The position numbers were made by a program, and so were the translations under genes. Under the pieces are notes generated by a model. The model did no database searches. It saw nothing but the letters and a program-made list of their open reading frames with translations, and had not been told where the DNA came from. From assembly GCF_900111585.1 (NCBI RefSeq), contig NZ_FOHI01000007.1, forward strand, positions 1 through 64,000: a stretch of DNA of 64,000 nucleotides, in the 5' to 3' direction. Origin of the DNA: Nitrosospira multiformis. GTDB lineage: Bacteria; Pseudomonadota; Gammaproteobacteria; Burkholderiales; Nitrosomonadaceae. Below, piece by piece: positions 7,882-17,882 of the stretch (within the stretch, counting starts at the first letter, position 1; each line of letters starts with the position of its first letter).

Positions 7882-8727
7882 ATGGAGGATTCGTTAATCC
7901 AGACCGCTGCTTCAGAAAATACGCGTCAGGACGTACCGCATCCGCAGACTGAAGAGCCTTATTACCTTCCTTTCGGCGATGAAGTAAGCATTTTTACGCA
8001 ATGCCATCGGCGCCACCTCGCCGTCATGCTGAAAGGACCGACGGGCTGTGGAAAAACGCGTTTTGTCGAGCACATGGCCTGGCGCCTGAAGCGGCTCCTC
8101 ATCATCGTATCCTGTCACGATGATCTGACCGCGGCGGATCTCGTGGGCCGCTTTCTGATACGCGATAACGCCACCGTATGGCAGGATGGTCCGCTCACGC
8201 GCGCTGTTCGCACTGGCGCAATCTGCTATCTCGACGAAGTGGTTGAAGCGCGGCAGGATGCAGTCGTCGTTATCCACCCTTTGACGGACTATCGGCGTGT
8301 TCTCCCTATCGATAAAACCGGTGAACTGATTGAGGCCACCCCAGGTTTTCAGCTTGTCATTTCATATAATCCCGGTTATCAGCATGTAACCAAGGACCTC
8401 AAGCCGAGCACTCGCCAACGCTTTGTCGCGCTTGATTTCGACTTTCCACCTCCTGAACGGGAAGCCGAGATCATCATTCACGAGAGTGGCGCGGAACACG
8501 CCATGGCGCATGATCTCGTGGCGCTGGCCGGACGCATCCGCGGTCTGGCAGACCGTGGTCTCGCCGAAGTACCCAGCACGCGCCTGCTGGTGGCAACAGC
8601 CCGCCTCATCGCCAACGGAATTGCCCCCCGACTGGCCTGTCATGTTGCACTTGTGTCTCCATTATCCGATGATCCTGCCCTCGTGGCCGCGATGCGGGAT
8701 CTCGTAGATGCAATGCTGCTGGATTGA
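7882..8727 (+). CDS. norQ: NorQ, MoxR-type AAA+ ATPase for NOR activation
   Basis: Cytoplasmic AAA+ ATPase of 281 aa. It has Walker A GPTGCGKT at 52-59, Walker B ICYLDEVVEA near 113-122, and a sensor region (VISYNPGYQ) followed by a Lys/Arg-rich segment. NorQ with NorD remodels NorB so that the non-heme iron can be inserted. It starts 11 nt after norB and precedes norD, the standard norCBQD order. Confidence 0.94.
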   Translation: MEDSLIQTAASENTRQDVPHPQTEEPYYLPFGDEVSIFTQCHRRHLAVMLKGPTGCGKTRFVEHMAWRLKRLLIIVSCHDDLTAADLVGRFLIRDNATVWQDGPLTRAVRTGAICYLDEVVEARQDAVVVIHPLTDYRRVLPIDKTGELIEATPGFQLVISYNPGYQHVTKDLKPSTRQRFVALDFDFPPPEREAEIIIHESGAEHAMAHDLVALAGRIRGLADRGLAEVPSTRLLVATARLIANGIAPRLACHVALVSPLSDDPALVAAMRDLVDAMLLD

Positions 8728-8799
8728 ACACCCCTTAGCCAAACCTCCTCGTGCGAACCCCCGTTCTTTCTTATACCCTTTTTCCAGCACTGTTTCCGC

Positions 8800-10833
8800 A
8801 TGGCCGAACCTGAAGGACTCATTATCGATGCCGCCCGCCAGGCAACTGCTTTCGTATCCCGTCTGTGGGACAATGACAACAACGTACCGGATAATTCCTG
8901 CACGCTGTCCACCTGCCGCCAACGCCTGGAATTTCTCCTGTCGGCCGTTCACGGGCACGCTGTATCGCTGCGGGTCGCCCAACCTCCGCCGCCGCCATCT
9001 GCGCTATCCCGGCTGTTTGGCCGCATCCCGCGACATCTGATCGAAACCCGCCCGTTGCCGGCGAACGATGGCGCCACGATTTTCCTGCCCATGCAGCTTC
9101 ATCTGAGCGAACAGAGCGAGCTTTCTCCGCATTATTTCTTTCGACTGCTCGCCCTGCAGCAAGCCGCGCGTGCCCAGCGGCGGGCACAACAAATGGTGTC
9201 CGCTGATGCGTTGTTGACACTTGATCTTTTCCAGCTGAGCGAAGCAGCTGCTGCAGATCATGCTCTCGCTCTTCATTTTGCCGGACTGCGGCATGACTTT
9301 GCGGCCTTGCGCCGGGCGATGCTGTCGCAGCGACCGCAGCCTGCGCTTCTGAACGGGGTCGAACAGGCGGTGGAAGAACTTTATTGTGGCGTACTCAAGG
9401 CTTGTCCGTATGACATTCCTCCCCCGCTTGCTCTTGCGCGGAAACCCGAGGATTCGCTTGACTGGGCGATAGAGATGAGCATGAAGATCTCAACTCGAGC
9501 AAGGATGCCCGCGGTTCGCTATCGAGGATGCGCCAAGGATCTGTGGTGGGGTAAGATGCTGCCGCCCTCCTCCGGAAATCAACCTATCCGATACGAGGAA
9601 GCACTCCGGGATATGACGCAGCCTTCCGCAAGCCCCCGGCGCAGCGCAAATCTTTCCCGTCGTCCGCAAGCCCGGGAAAGAACTCCCGATGAGGATGACG
9701 AAACGCAAGGGATGTGGATGGTGCAGAAGGATGATCCGCAGCAGCACGTCGAAGACCCTGCGGGCCTCCAGCGGCCGGCTGACCGTGACGACGACGCTGA
9801 TGCTGGCGATCTGGCGGATTCCCTGTCCGAACTGCCGGAAGCACAGCTCATCTCATCTTCGAAAACCGTGCGCGAACTTCTGCTGGCGGATGATCCCCTT
9901 GACCAACGGACGACGCTCGTCCTCCCCGGCAAGGGAGCGGCGCACGGCATTGCCTACCCGGAATGGGATTTCCGCGTTTCGCGTTATCACAAGGAGGGTG
10001 CCATCGTTCGGCTTCAACCGCCATTGCTGGGAGATGTCGCCTGGGCAGAGTCCGTGGTGGCAAGACGCCCTGCTCTGCTGCGGCAGGTTCAGCTTCGACT
10101 TGAGGGACTGCGACCGCGGCGGATTCGCTACTACCGCCAACCGGAAGGAGAGGAGATCGATATCAACGCCTGCGTGAATGCCTTCGCGGAACGACGAGCA
10201 GGCTTGCCCCCGCAGGATTGCTTGTATCAATCAGTAAAAGCAGCGCGGCGCGACATTGCCGTTGCATTGCTGATCGATATCAGCGGCTCGACCGATGGAT
10301 GGGTTTCCCAGGAGCTGCGCATCATCGACGTTGAAAAGGAAGCACTGCTGCTCGTTTATCTGGCATTGACCAAACTGGGTGATCCTTTCTGCATTTATGC
10401 CTTTTCGGGAGAAAGCGCGCAAAATGTCTCGTTGTGGCCCTTGAAGAACTTTGAAGAGAACGACCGGACACTTGTCCAGCGCCGCATTGCAGCATTGGAA
10501 CCGCAGCTCTACACGCGCGCGGGGGCAGCGATTCGCCACACCACCGGCCTGCTCACTGCCACCAGCGCCCGGTATCGCCTGCTTATCCTGCTGTCGGATG
10601 GAAAACCCAACGATGTCGATCGCTACGAGGGTCGCTACGGAGTGGAAGACATGCGTCAGGCCGTGGCCGAAGCCCGCCTCCAGGCCATTCATCCGTTCTG
10701 CATTACTGTCGACCGGCACGCGCCGCACTATCTTGCCCGGGTGTTTGGCGCGCGGCACTACGCCGTATTGCAGCAGGCGGAAACGCTTCCTGTTGTCCTG
10801 GCAGACGTGCTCAGAAGGCTGATCAGGCAGTGA
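8800..10833 (+). CDS. norD: NorD, VWA-domain partner of NorQ
   Basis: Soluble 677-aa protein whose C-terminal third is a von Willebrand A domain. The MIDAS motif DISGS begins at residue 493, and the later metal-site motif LLSDGKPND lies near residue 598. The central part (about 280-350) is an Asp/Glu-rich low-complexity stretch. NorD binds the NorQ ring and is needed for iron insertion into NorB. It begins 72 nt after norQ, and no earlier in-frame ATG was seen. About 200 nt without genes follow, so the nor operon appears to end here; no clear terminator was found. Confidence 0.92.
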   Translation: MAEPEGLIIDAARQATAFVSRLWDNDNNVPDNSCTLSTCRQRLEFLLSAVHGHAVSLRVAQPPPPPSALSRLFGRIPRHLIETRPLPANDGATIFLPMQLHLSEQSELSPHYFFRLLALQQAARAQRRAQQMVSADALLTLDLFQLSEAAAADHALALHFAGLRHDFAALRRAMLSQRPQPALLNGVEQAVEELYCGVLKACPYDIPPPLALARKPEDSLDWAIEMSMKISTRARMPAVRYRGCAKDLWWGKMLPPSSGNQPIRYEEALRDMTQPSASPRRSANLSRRPQARERTPDEDDETQGMWMVQKDDPQQHVEDPAGLQRPADRDDDADAGDLADSLSELPEAQLISSSKTVRELLLADDPLDQRTTLVLPGKGAAHGIAYPEWDFRVSRYHKEGAIVRLQPPLLGDVAWAESVVARRPALLRQVQLRLEGLRPRRIRYYRQPEGEEIDINACVNAFAERRAGLPPQDCLYQSVKAARRDIAVALLIDISGSTDGWVSQELRIIDVEKEALLLVYLALTKLGDPFCIYAFSGESAQNVSLWPLKNFEENDRTLVQRRIAALEPQLYTRAGAAIRHTTGLLTATSARYRLLILLSDGKPNDVDRYEGRYGVEDMRQAVAEARLQAIHPFCITVDRHAPHYLARVFGARHYAVLQQAETLPVVLADVLRRLIRQ

Positions 10834-11040
10834 GCTTCACTCCTCTGTCGACCCACGAATTGCCGTCATCCCACGCATTCCTGCGATAATTCTTCCTCAG
10901 CCTAGCCGTTTTCCCCACAGCATTTTGGTTTGCGGTGGCCTGCTGGTTTAAAATAACGATCTTGCCCATAACCGCCGAGCTTGAGCGAAACCGGTTAAAA
11001 TCCAACTGAAATCCTTTGCATCTATTACTGGAGAAACATT

Positions 11041-12486
11041 GTGCTGTTTGAGCGCGTCAAACCTGTGGCTCACATCCTGGAGTCGGCTAAAACCCGAGGG
11101 CTCAAACGACAGCTTGGCGCATTTGATCTGACCATGCTGGGAATCGGCGCCGTCATCGGCACCGGCATCTTTGTATTGACTTCGGTTGCCGCGGCCAAGG
11201 CCGGCCCCGGCATGATGTTTTCCTTCCTCATAGCCGGGTTCGTCTGCGCGCTGGCCGCCCTTGTCTATTCTGAAATTGCCGCGATCGTACCAGTGGCAGG
11301 ATCGGCCTACACCTACTCTTACGCGGTGTTCGGTGAACTCGTCGCATGGATGGTCGGCTGGGCGCTGATTCTGGAGTATGCGATCGCCGCAGCGGCGGTA
11401 GCCGTTGGCTGGTCCGGTTATATCAATGGCTTCCTGAACGAAATAGGCTATGGGCTGCCGCTGGCCCTGACGGCAGGACCGGCGGACATGATTGTCGGGC
11501 CGGATGGCACCCCATCGGCAGGAGGATTCAATCTGCTGGCATTTCTGGTGTCGTTGTTCGTCACCGTGCTGCTGGTCATGGGCACGACAAAAAGCGCCAG
11601 GTTTACTGCAGTTCTGGTTGTCATAAAAATTATCGCACTTACCGCATTTATCGTTCTCGCCCTGCCGGCGGTAAATTCCATAAACTTCCAACCCATGCTG
11701 CCCAACGGATGGGGCACACCGCTTTCAGGAGTGGGAATCCTAGGTGCCGCTGCCTCCATCTTCTTTGCCTATGTCGGATTCGATGCTGTTTCGACCGCAG
11801 CCGAAGAAACGAGCAACCCAAACCGTAATGTGCCGATAGGGTTGATAGCTTCATTGACGATTTGCACCCTCATTTATCTTGTCGTCGCCTACGCCGCGGT
11901 CGGAGCAGTGGGAGCGCAGCCGGGAGGTGATTTGTCCCTCTCCAAAGAACCGCTGGCATTTGTGCTGCGCGAGGTCGGTTACCCAACCATAGGCAACTGG
12001 GTGGCTTCGGCAGCAATTGTCGCACTGCCCTCTGTCGTCCTCATGATGCTCTATGGGCAGACCCGCGTCCTCTTCACCATGTCTCATGATGGATTGATGC
12101 CCGGTATTTTTTCTCATGTACACAAACGCTTTCACACTCCCCATATTGTCACCCTGGTCACCGGAACGGCCGTCGCGCTGTTCGCTGCCATGTTTCCGGT
12201 AGGCATGCTGGCCGATATTTCCAATTCCGGGACGCTCTTCGCTTTCTTCATGGTCGCTCTCGGCGTGATGGTCCTGCGACGCCGGGCACCCGATCTCCAT
12301 CGGCCTTTCAAGACCCCTATGCTGTGGATGGTCGGCCCACTGGCGATGGGTGGCTGCGGTCTGCTGTTCGTCAGCCTGGGGTGGGAGACAATCAGGCTAT
12401 TTCTTGCATGGGCAGGTACCGGTCTGATTATCTATTTCGCTTACGCCCGCAAGCACAGTCATCTTGGAAAACAGCAGGCAAACTAG
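11041..12486 (+). CDS. APC-superfamily amino acid permease (CAT/YfnA type)
   Basis: 481-aa inner-membrane transporter with about 12-13 hydrophobic helices. Helix 1 carries the APC signature GIGAVIGTGIFVLTS, the unwound substrate/cation-binding segment. SEIAAIVPVAGSAYTYSY and FAYVGFDAVSTAAEETSNP are the other hallmarks of the cationic amino acid transporter branch. The start is GTG, supported by ggagaaac upstream. The C-terminus is short and basic. Substrate specificity cannot be read from sequence. It stands as a single gene between norD and the GH13 gene. Confidence 0.9.
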   Translation: MLFERVKPVAHILESAKTRGLKRQLGAFDLTMLGIGAVIGTGIFVLTSVAAAKAGPGMMFSFLIAGFVCALAALVYSEIAAIVPVAGSAYTYSYAVFGELVAWMVGWALILEYAIAAAAVAVGWSGYINGFLNEIGYGLPLALTAGPADMIVGPDGTPSAGGFNLLAFLVSLFVTVLLVMGTTKSARFTAVLVVIKIIALTAFIVLALPAVNSINFQPMLPNGWGTPLSGVGILGAAASIFFAYVGFDAVSTAAEETSNPNRNVPIGLIASLTICTLIYLVVAYAAVGAVGAQPGGDLSLSKEPLAFVLREVGYPTIGNWVASAAIVALPSVVLMMLYGQTRVLFTMSHDGLMPGIFSHVHKRFHTPHIVTLVTGTAVALFAAMFPVGMLADISNSGTLFAFFMVALGVMVLRRRAPDLHRPFKTPMLWMVGPLAMGGCGLLFVSLGWETIRLFLAWAGTGLIIYFAYARKHSHLGKQQAN

Positions 12487-12557
12487 TGCTTTCAGATTAA
12501 AATGGCCAGAATGCGTTTCAAGCCCGATACCATGATTTTCGGTCCACCGCCAATTCC

Positions 12558-14216
12558 ATGAGTCGCACTGCCCTTGACAATTCGAACGCTGAAGGCGAAT
12601 GGTGGAAGAAAACCACCGTTTATCATGTCTATGTGCGTTCTTTTTACGACTCCAATGGCGATGGAATCGGAGATATCCAAGGCATCATTAAAAAACTGGA
12701 TTATCTGCACGATCTCGGATATGAAACAATCTGGGTGTCGCCCTTCACGCAAAGTCCACAAAAAGACTTCGGCTACGACATCAGCGATTACCTCTCCATC
12801 TCTCCTGAATATGGGGATATGCCGCTCTTTGAGAAACTGGTTGAAGAGGTGCACCGCCGCAACATGAAACTGGTATTCGACCTGGTGCTGAATCACACTT
12901 CGAGCGAGCATTCCTGGTTCACCGAATCCGCAAGCTCGCGCGACAACCCCAAAGCCGACTGGTATGTTTGGAAAGATGGGAAAGGCAAAAAGGGTTTGAG
13001 GCCCCCGAATAACTGGCGCGCCATGGCGGGTAACAAAGCCTGGACTTACCACCCCCAACGGAAGCAATTCTATTACACTGCTTTCCTCCCTTTTCAGCCC
13101 GACCTGAACTACCACAACCCGGAAGTCAAACAGGCAATGTTCGAAGTCATCAGATTCTGGCTGAACAAGGGGGTGGATGGATTTCGTCTCGATATCATCA
13201 GTGCCATCTACGAGGACTCCGAGTTACGCAGTAATCCTCCCAGTCCCCGTCTGACCCCATCGGATAAATCGCTGTCCATTTTTTTCCAGAACCTGAAAAA
13301 CAATTTTCTCCACGAAAAGAGCTTTGAATTCGCTACCGAGTTGCGGCGCGTAGTGGATGAGTTCGATAACCCCAAAAGGGTGCTTATCGGGGAATCACAT
13401 GGAGATGAAGCACTGATCCATCGCTTCTGTCAAAACGATGGACAGCATGGGTTGCACGCTGTTTTCCTTTTCAAGGCCATTTCCACACCTTTCAAGGCGG
13501 AAAAATACCGCGAAATGCTGATGATATTCGAGAAGCATTTTCCCGAACCGCTGATACCCACTCTCGTCTTTGCCAACCACGACCGTAACCGTGTCATCAG
13601 CCGCCTGGGAGGGAGTATAGAAAAGGCAAAACTGCTGGCGCTGTTCCAGTTTACCTGCCGGGGGATTCCCTTCACCTATTTCGGTGATGAGATTGGCATA
13701 CCTCGGGTAAGAATTCCCCTGAAAGACGGAAAAGATGCGATTGCCATCCAGCATAAATGGGTACCTCAGTTTCTGGTTGATCGCAGCAGTGAAATTCTAA
13801 ATCGCGACGAATGCCGTACTCCAATGCTATGGAATGAAAGGCCCAGGGCAGGCTTTTGTGAGAGTTCAGCAGAGCCCTGGTTGCCGGTAGCAGACAGCTT
13901 CAGGGAAATAAATGTGGACAAACAGATTTCGGAACCCCATTCCCTTCTCAATTTTTACAGGAAAATCATCCAACTCCGCAACAGGACGCCAAGCTTGCAT
14001 ACAGGGAGCCTCGAAATCTTGCATGACCTCTGCGACCGGAAAATTCTCGCCTACCGCCGAATATTCAATGAAGAGAAGCACGTGGTGCTCCTCAACATGT
14101 CCCACCAGCGGATTAAAACTCCCTTGAATAAACCAGTGTTGCTTTCCACGCACTCTCAAAGCCCTGCGCATCAATTACAACCTTTCGAAGGGCGCATCAT
14201 CAACGAATCGCATTGA
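12558..14216 (+). CDS. GH13 alpha-glucosidase / trehalose-synthase-like enzyme
   Basis: 552-aa cytoplasmic glycoside hydrolase family 13 protein. A calcium-binding-type loop DSNGDGIGD lies at 31-39, conserved region I near 106-113 (DLVLNHTS), nucleophile Asp212 in GFRLDI, acid/base Glu279 in LIGES and transition-state Asp342 in FANHD. The catalytic triad is therefore complete. Overall sequence resembles oligo-1,6-glucosidase/alpha-glucosidase and the catalytic domain of trehalose synthase; the length fits alpha-glucosidase. It has no signal peptide. Its natural substrate (maltose, isomaltose, sucrose or trehalose) is not decided by the sequence, and no other glycogen or trehalose gene is nearby. 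Confidence 0.88.
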   Translation: MSRTALDNSNAEGEWWKKTTVYHVYVRSFYDSNGDGIGDIQGIIKKLDYLHDLGYETIWVSPFTQSPQKDFGYDISDYLSISPEYGDMPLFEKLVEEVHRRNMKLVFDLVLNHTSSEHSWFTESASSRDNPKADWYVWKDGKGKKGLRPPNNWRAMAGNKAWTYHPQRKQFYYTAFLPFQPDLNYHNPEVKQAMFEVIRFWLNKGVDGFRLDIISAIYEDSELRSNPPSPRLTPSDKSLSIFFQNLKNNFLHEKSFEFATELRRVVDEFDNPKRVLIGESHGDEALIHRFCQNDGQHGLHAVFLFKAISTPFKAEKYREMLMIFEKHFPEPLIPTLVFANHDRNRVISRLGGSIEKAKLLALFQFTCRGIPFTYFGDEIGIPRVRIPLKDGKDAIAIQHKWVPQFLVDRSSEILNRDECRTPMLWNERPRAGFCESSAEPWLPVADSFREINVDKQISEPHSLLNFYRKIIQLRNRTPSLHTGSLEILHDLCDRKILAYRRIFNEEKHVVLLNMSHQRIKTPLNKPVLLSTHSQSPAHQLQPFEGRIINESH

Positions 14217-14322
14217 CAATGGCAGCGGGAATCTTTCTTTCTCGCTGAGAAGGATGCGGGCTAACCCCGTCGGTTCCATTTGAATGATTTTTTTCAATAT
14301 CTACCAGGAAGGAGTATGACTT

Positions 14323-14820
14323 GTGGTAATTCTTCAAGCTTTAACGCGTAACATCATTTCTGCAATCCTGTCTGCAATCCTCATGCTGCCGACGGTGTTG
14401 CTGGCCGATGCAACCAGCAGACCACTCAAGGCAAGCGTAGAGACCCATGAACAGCCTGGATTCAGAGCGGATTGCCCTTCCAAATTCGGTGGTACCACTA
14501 CAGGTATCGGCAAAAGTACCCACATGGGTAAGGTTTCGCTCAAGGCCATCGACTGCATTACCCCGATGGAGGATCATTTTATTTTCGAGGGCACGTTCAC
14601 CTTGACGGGGGCAAACGGCGACACCGTTACCGGCCTCTACAAAGGTGCATTTGTGCCGGCCGATGATCAATCCAGGTACAACCTGACGGATGCGAAATTT
14701 GAAATAAGCGGCGGAACGGGGCGTTTTCGCGGAGCAAAGGGAATTGCGGAATTGAAAGGAGATCAGGATATCGCAACCGGGAAAGGAAAAATTGAAATTG
14801 ATGGAACGGTTTCATACTGA
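14323..14820 (+). CDS. Exported AOC-barrel-like protein of unknown function
   Basis: 165 aa with a signal peptide (hydrophobic residues 8-27, cleavage after LLADA). The mature part shows EGTFTLTGANGDTVTGLYKG and ISGGTGRFRGAKGIAEL, the glycine-rich hairpin seen in allene-oxide-cyclase-barrel/dirigent-like exported proteins. The GTG start is chosen because the ATG just upstream hits a stop and the GTG has a good ribosome site (aggaaggag). Two Cys may form a disulfide. Function unknown; it may be co-transcribed with the GH13 gene about 105 nt upstream. Confidence 0.7.
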   Translation: MVILQALTRNIISAILSAILMLPTVLLADATSRPLKASVETHEQPGFRADCPSKFGGTTTGIGKSTHMGKVSLKAIDCITPMEDHFIFEGTFTLTGANGDTVTGLYKGAFVPADDQSRYNLTDAKFEISGGTGRFRGAKGIAELKGDQDIATGKGKIEIDGTVSY

Positions 14821-14953
14821 GGCAATAAATGTGCGAAGGGTAATAGCAAGCAGCAGCATAGTGTTCCAATAACATTCACAGAAAGGACGATAGCAAACGT
14901 CAGCTGATTTTATTTCGGACATTTCAGCCCGGACACAACCATAAGACCCCTGC

Positions 14954-15919
14954 TCACCCTTCTTCGGCATCTGGGTCGATCCAGTATCTGGACATTCCCG
15001 CGGCAAACAGGAACATCCACATGACCAGAACAAACGGGAACGTGAGAGTCGGCAGGCCTACAGGGGTCAGAAAGCTGGCAAGGCCTGCCTGGCATACAAC
15101 TGTCATCACGCCCGCCAGCACGGCGAGAGCGGCACTTTTCCCGCTGGGTTTGAGAAACACCCAGCCAATGGCCATCATCGTCAAAACCGGATTGAATGCG
15201 TACAGGCCCATTTCGATCGCATTCAGGTTTGCGTTCAGAAGGGTCGGGAAGATGATCCCCACAAATGCTCCGCTTATTGCCATCAGGGCGCCGCGCAGGG
15301 AAACAATGGCGATGCCGGCCAGAAACAGAATACCGACTGTCACACTGTCCGCGAACATGACTTCGCCCACCCCTTTGAATAGCGCAACGGGCCAGTTTTC
15401 TACGGCCAGGCCGCTCGCGCCGGGAACAGCAACAGGAATACCGGCAGCCGGCAAAACGGGACTGCGGGTGAAACTTTCAAAACCATAGACCGCGACCAGG
15501 AACATCCACGAGGTCAGGACAAACGGCGAGGTCGAGGCTGGGATCTGGTAGGGGCGAAGAATTCGCATGAGAGCAGCCAGCACGACACTCGATAATATCG
15601 ATGCGAGAATGACGTACAGCCATAGCTGCGGAGAATGCTCCAGAAACAGGAACAGACAGGGACCTACCAGCGTCCCGTTGAAACCATACAGGCCAGCGTC
15701 GATATCCTTTTTCGAGAATCCCAGCAGATGGGCAGTCACGGTACTCGTGACCACTCCTACGGTTGCCGCTGCCCCGGCAGCCACTCCGCCGATAAAGAGC
15801 GCTATCAGAAAAATGAGTCCGGTTACCGCGTTACAGCAGAAAAATACCTGTCCAACACCTCTCAGAATCACCCGCAGGGGTTGGGGGAACGCGCTATCGA
15901 CTCGGGATGCCCAGTCCAT
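14954..15919 (-). CDS. Urea transporter (UT family)
   Basis: 321-aa inner-membrane channel-like protein made of two homologous halves, as in the SLC14/bacterial UT family. The half-signatures are GLYGFNGTLVG and PASTSPFVLTSW in the first half and GLYAFNPVLTMM and LPTLTFPFVLVMW in the second; the LPxxTxPF-type motif lines the urea pore. It lies 76 nt downstream of ureG on the same strand, so urea import and hydrolysis are likely co-expressed. Facilitated urea diffusion is the known role of the family. Confidence 0.9.
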   Translation of the reverse strand: MDWASRVDSAFPQPLRVILRGVGQVFFCCNAVTGLIFLIALFIGGVAAGAAATVGVVTSTVTAHLLGFSKKDIDAGLYGFNGTLVGPCLFLFLEHSPQLWLYVILASILSSVVLAALMRILRPYQIPASTSPFVLTSWMFLVAVYGFESFTRSPVLPAAGIPVAVPGASGLAVENWPVALFKGVGEVMFADSVTVGILFLAGIAIVSLRGALMAISGAFVGIIFPTLLNANLNAIEMGLYAFNPVLTMMAIGWVFLKPSGKSAALAVLAGVMTVVCQAGLASFLTPVGLPTLTFPFVLVMWMFLFAAGMSRYWIDPDAEEG

Positions 15920-15995
15920 GATATATGGAAACCCTTACAAAACCATGTATGAAAGATGCAGTAGCGCGCTTTTGCCAAGCTGCCGGAAAAGGAAA

Positions 15996-16637
15996 TCAGG
16001 CATGATGATGCTGCGACCGGACCTCATCCAGCAGTCCCTGCTTCACGATGAAGTCGATTACCTGGTCGACTCCTTCTCCCGTATGCAGGTTGGTGAATAC
16101 GAAGGGCCGCTCGCCACGCATTTTCTTGGCGTCACGCGCCATGACCTCGAGATTTGCTCCCACGTAGGGAGCAAGATCGATCTTGTTGATGATGAGTAAT
16201 GCAGCACGGGTAATACCGGGTCCGCCCTTGCGCGGCACTTTTTCGCCCCCGGCCACGTCTATGACATAGATCGTCAGATCGGAAAGTTCGGGGCTGAAGG
16301 TGGAAGCAAGGTTGTCGCCACCCGATTCAATCAGAATGAGATCGAGTTCCGGAAAATCGGCGGTCATGCGCGCAACGGCCTCGAGATTGATGGAAGCATC
16401 CTCCCTGATGGCCGTATGGGGACATCCCCCCGTTTCCACGCCCATCAGACGCTCTGGAGGCAGCGCATCGGCGCGCAGGAGAATTTCCATATCTTCCCTG
16501 GTATAGATATCATTGGTGATGACAGCCATTTCATAACGATCGCGCATTCTCTTGCTGAGCGCTTCACACAAGGCCGTTTTTCCGGAACCTACGGGACCAC
16601 CAATTCCGACACGGAGTGGATTAGATTGTTTGTTCAT
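15996..16637 (-). CDS. ureG: Urease accessory GTPase UreG
   Basis: 213-aa SIMIBI-class GTPase that delivers nickel to urease with UreD, UreF and UreE. The P-loop is GGPVGSGKT near residues 13-21; the metal-binding invariant Cys-Pro-His is seen in [17 protein letters not shown]; and INKIDLAP is the guanine-specificity motif. The length is typical. It follows ureF by 19 nt and precedes the urea transporter. Confidence 0.97.
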   Translation of the reverse strand: MNKQSNPLRVGIGGPVGSGKTALCEALSKRMRDRYEMAVITNDIYTREDMEILLRADALPPERLMGVETGGCPHTAIREDASINLEAVARMTADFPELDLILIESGGDNLASTFSPELSDLTIYVIDVAGGEKVPRKGGPGITRAALLIINKIDLAPYVGANLEVMARDAKKMRGERPFVFTNLHTGEGVDQVIDFIVKQGLLDEVRSQHHHA

Positions 16638-16656
16638 TTTCTGTTCCCATCAAGAA

Positions 16657-17337
16657 CTACGATCGATAGATCCGGCTGTATTGAACCTCATGTTGCATCG
16701 ACAACAGCGACAAGCCGGGAGCCCAGCTCGACAACTCATCGTCCGTAAGCTGGCTTGCGCGAATCGAGCAGGCCTCAATGACGGGATGCAGGGACAATAG
16801 CAACCGCTGCCCCGAAAGCTGGCCAAGCGGAACCGATTTGACACAGGCCAGCACCTGATTCTCGGCCATTGAAAACAGCATGCCCAGCAAGCTTTCTTCG
16901 TGCGGGATGCCCAACCCTTCGGCAGCACATGCGAACGCCGTGGGTAGGGGAATCGCCTGCTGGTTTTCCAAGATCGCCCGCATCGAATCATCCCCGAGCT
17001 TGAGATCGATGATCAGCTTTGCCAGTGAATACCCCATCTGTATCGTTTCGGCACGAAACTCCGCAGTCTCGCGGGAAGCGACAAAGCATTCCGTCCAGAA
17101 GTTCACCGCAGTCTCATCCCGCTCCGAAAAGGCCTTCAACAGACGCCGCAGAATCGGCAACTCGAAATCCGTAAAAATTCCCAGCATTTCAACGAGCCAT
17201 TCGCGCGCGGAGGTTTCATCTCGAACCAATCCTTGCTCAATGGCCGATTCCAGCCCCTGGGAATATGTATAAGCCCCGATCGGAAGCGAAGGGCTGGCAA
17301 GGTGCAACAGGGCCAGCAGGGCGCGGTATTCTTTCAT
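16657..17337 (-). CDS. ureF: Urease accessory protein UreF
   Basis: 226-aa all-helical chaperone that bridges UreG to the UreABC-UreD complex. The N-terminus LLHLASPSLPIGAYTYSQGLESAIE is the diagnostic UreF segment. The gene lies 2 nt after ureE and 19 nt before ureG in the minus-strand urease operon. Confidence 0.96.
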   Translation of the reverse strand: MKEYRALLALLHLASPSLPIGAYTYSQGLESAIEQGLVRDETSAREWLVEMLGIFTDFELPILRRLLKAFSERDETAVNFWTECFVASRETAEFRAETIQMGYSLAKLIIDLKLGDDSMRAILENQQAIPLPTAFACAAEGLGIPHEESLLGMLFSMAENQVLACVKSVPLGQLSGQRLLLSLHPVIEACSIRASQLTDDELSSWAPGLSLLSMQHEVQYSRIYRS

Positions 17338-17339
17338 TA

Positions 17340-17873
17340 TTACCGGGAAGGAATATCGGAGGGACGGTGGATTTTCTGATGCACCGGAATCGGAGCGAGC
17401 GGACCATGAGCATGGCCCTGGCTCGACTCCCCATGATGGTGATGATGCCCTCCGCTGCCGTAAGCCCCCGCCTCCGGCTCGAACTGTGCATCTTCCTCGA
17501 TGACTGTTGCCCCGAGTCCCTCCAGCATTTCCTTCAGCACGTTGTCGCGGGCGATGCGCAAAAACCCTTCACCCACCTGGGTCTGAGTATGGCGGTTACC
17601 CAGATGGAAGGCACAACGCAGCAAGTCATGCGGGTTTGCACACGTGATGCGGTAGGTGGATTCCTGTGCGGCAACGATCTGAACCACGCGACCGTCGTCC
17701 CCCATGAGAAAATCGTTGTTCCGCAGCACCGTGCCCCGCGGGATGAAAATGGCCACTTCTTCCCCTGAGGGAAGCGCGGTGCGCAAGCGGCTGTTTTCGC
17801 GCAGCTCATACGGTAGCACGAGCTGTGCGGATACTTTGTCCGCAGTGCTTATCCTGGTGTTCAAGGTGAGCAT
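17340..17873 (-). CDS. ureE: Urease nickel metallochaperone UreE
   Basis: 177-aa nickel-binding protein. The peptide-binding N-terminal domain is followed by the metal-binding domain with the conserved GNRHTQTQVGEGFLRI region. The C-terminus is His-rich (GGHHHHHGESSQGHAHG), as in UreE proteins that store several Ni ions. It sits 9 nt downstream of ureC. Confidence 0.96.
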   Translation of the reverse strand: MLTLNTRISTADKVSAQLVLPYELRENSRLRTALPSGEEVAIFIPRGTVLRNNDFLMGDDGRVVQIVAAQESTYRITCANPHDLLRCAFHLGNRHTQTQVGEGFLRIARDNVLKEMLEGLGATVIEEDAQFEPEAGAYGSGGHHHHHGESSQGHAHGPLAPIPVHQKIHRPSDIPSR

Positions 17874-17882
17874 CTATAGCCC